From the NCBI GenBank assembly GCA_015658765.1, contig DQOE01000388.1:1-7325 (forward strand): DNA of 7,325 bases, given 5' to 3'. The DNA is from Verrucomicrobiota bacterium. GTDB taxonomy: Bacteria > Verrucomicrobiota > Verrucomicrobiia > Limisphaerales > UBA1096. A program made the position numbers and the translations under genes. Below the pieces are notes generated by a model that had not been told where the DNA came from, ran no database searches, and saw only the letters and a list, made by a program, of their open reading frames with translations. Shown in pieces: positions 6,093 to 7,325 of this stretch (positions are counted from its first letter, which is position 1; each line of letters starts with the position of its first letter).

Positions 6093-7325
6093 TTAAATCG
6101 ATAGTTTGTGCATGACTCCATCCTTCATGATGACACTGAGGTTTTCACGATCGAGCAGCACCATGGGGTCGGTCAGGGGATCGCCCTTGACCAGCAACAG
6201 ATCGGCGAGGAAGCCTTGCTTCACTTGGCCAAGGCGGCCGGGCATGTCCATGGCTTCGCCTCCGTTCTTTGTCATGGTGAGGATCGATTCCATGTTCGTC
6301 ATGCCGCAGTGCCGGATGAAGTGATCCAGGTCGCGGGCGTTTTGACCGTGCGGAGTGATCATGAAACCGTAATCACCTCCGCCCAAAATCCTCACGCCGC
6401 GTTTCATCAGTTCCTTGATGCCTTTGACTGCGCTTTCGAGTTCCTCCCGAAAGCCCATGGCCTTGACCTGTTCCTCGGTGAACCAGTCCGATCCCTCGTA
6501 GGCGGCAATGGCAGTGAAGCCGAGGTTGGGACTGACGAAGATCCAGTCCTTGTTTGCCTCCAGCATGTCGAGGGCTTCCTCGTCTGCGTAGTTGGCGTGG
6601 TACACCACCTTGATACCGTTGCGGACGCAGCGCTTGACCGACTCGGCGCTGCGGGCGTGGGCACTGAGCCGCTTGCCGTGGGCATGGGCAACCTCGGCGG
6701 CGGCGGCGACCTCCTCCTCGCTCATGATGGTGGTCTGGGAGCCGGCGTGCGGCACGAAGGAGTCGCCGGAGATCACCAGCTTGATGATGTCCACGCCTTC
6801 CCGGATGAGTTCCCGGGTGAGCCGGCGGTACTCCTCCGGGCCGTCGGCCATGAGGGCCATGGAATCCACCTTGGGCATGTGCAGGGTGCGCATGTCGCCG
6901 AGCCCGCTGGTGACGGTCAGCCAAGGGGTTGCGGCCAGGAGGCGCGGGCCAGGAATTTCGCGCTTCTCGATGGCGTTGCGGATCACGACATCGAGCCGCG
7001 GCTTGGCCGACGCGGCGCTGATGCAGCTTGTGATGCCGTGGTCGAGATAGAGCCGGGCGTTGTGCATGGTGAGCAGGGTGTGCTCCTCGGGGGGGATTCG
7101 CCCCAGCGCAGCCAGGTCGTCGGTGTTGTCGATGCTCAGGTGCGCGTGCGACTCGACCAGGCCCGGCATCAGGGTGGTCCCGTCGCCACCGTCGATGATC
7201 TCTGCGCCGTCGCGCTGCAGCGATTCGCCTTCGCGGGCAACCGCAACGATCTCGTTGCCCTCCACCAGCACTTCCCCCCTGAAGGGTTCATCCCCGCTGC
7301 AGTCGAGCACGGTTACGTTTGTGAA
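6093..7325 (-). CDS. metal-dependent amidohydrolase, imidazolonepropionase/prolidase-like (COG1228), 5' end cut by window edge
   Basis: Members of this group hydrolyse amide bonds in cyclic imides, Xaa-Pro dipeptides or N-acylated amino acids at a one- or two-metal TIM-barrel site. The frame stays open to the right edge: upstream of the GTG at 7310 it reads FTNVTV, part of the usual N-terminal strand, so only a few residues of the mature region are missing; a signal peptide beyond the edge cannot be excluded. Numbering from that GTG (405 aa): ESHAHLS with His55 and His57, Lys177 in DIIKLVISGD (candidate carboxylated lysine), His218 in LSAHARS, His238 in VYHANYADE, Asp313 in GGGDYGF, then GFLADLLLVKGDPL (367-380), the C-terminal beta-sandwich typical of the superfamily. 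All five metal-ligand classes are present, so it is probably active, unlike the divergent deacylase at the other end. Substrate cannot be told from sequence alone. It lies 146 bp upstream of the large secreted-protein gene on the same strand; no good terminator separates them. Confidence 0.9.
   Translation of the reverse strand, partial: FTNVTVLDCSGDEPFRGEVLVEGNEIVAVAREGESLQRDGAEIIDGGDGTTLMPGLVESHAHLSIDNTDDLAALGRIPPEEHTLLTMHNARLYLDHGITSCISAASAKPRLDVVIRNAIEKREIPGPRLLAATPWLTVTSGLGDMRTLHMPKVDSMALMADGPEEYRRLTRELIREGVDIIKLVISGDSFVPHAGSQTTIMSEEEVAAAAEVAHAHGKRLSAHARSAESVKRCVRNGIKVVYHANYADEEALDMLEANKDWIFVSPNLGFTAIAAYEGSDWFTEEQVKAMGFREELESAVKGIKELMKRGVRILGGGDYGFMITPHGQNARDLDHFIRHCGMTNMESILTMTKNGGEAMDMPGRLGQVKQGFLADLLLVKGDPLTDPMVLLDRENLSVIMKDGVMHKLSI
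6224..6233. repeat. CTTGGCCAAG palindrome, exact copy 4
   Basis: Exact copy in the COG1228 amidohydrolase gene, read on the minus strand as Leu-Gly-Gln in RLGQVKQ. It shows that the word is shared by all three genes and both coding strands. Confidence 0.5.

Noticed and set aside
7308..7310. GTG as the start codon of the COG1228 amidohydrolase
   Set aside because: Five in-frame codons upstream read FTNVT, which continues the family's usual first strand, so the start lies beyond the edge.

Overview
The window looks like an ordinary chromosomal segment of a GC-rich bacterium, most likely a Verrucomicrobiota or Planctomycetota-type organism (inference). Three things point there. The large central gene joins lamin-tail domains to a CotH kinase-like domain, an architecture I associate with those phyla. 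It ends in a short beta-rich module with a 'W...FFRVR' signature that I recall from Verrucomicrobia secreted proteins. Its start codon also lacks a clear Shine-Dalgarno sequence. Taxonomy cannot be settled from 7.3 kb.

Layout: (1) 1-1457, plus strand: 3' portion of an N-acyl-D-amino-acid deacylase (D-aminoacylase) family amidohydrolase, whose start lies left of the window. (2) 1458-1491: a 34-bp convergent gap with no convincing terminator. (3) 1492-5946, minus strand: one 1484-residue predicted secreted protein. Its order is signal peptide, three lamin-tail domains, a jelly-roll-like region, an Ig-like region, a CotH kinase-like domain, an Ig-like region, a fourth lamin-tail domain and a C-terminal module. 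(4) 5947-6092: a 146-bp gap with a weak promoter candidate and a perfect TTGAT-N4-ATCAA palindrome. (5) 6093-7325, minus strand: a metal-dependent amidohydrolase of the imidazolonepropionase/prolidase-like group (COG1228), missing only its first few residues at the right edge.

How the genes relate: the two flanking genes are both amidohydrolase-superfamily enzymes, plausibly acting on N-acylated or peptide-linked amino acids. They face each other across the giant secreted protein and nothing shows all three form one pathway. The COG1228 gene and the giant gene share a strand but are 146 bp apart, so co-transcription is possible but unproven.

Most worth a second look: a 10-bp palindrome, CTTGGCCAAG, present four times exactly and at least four more times with one mismatch, across all three genes and in different reading frames; a D-aminoacylase homologue that has lost the HxH and Cys metal ligands; the CotH kinase-like protein itself; an A9 tract just upstream of its kinase domain; and a base-composition shift along that gene. 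There is no sign of mobile elements, CRISPR, RNA genes or a defence system.
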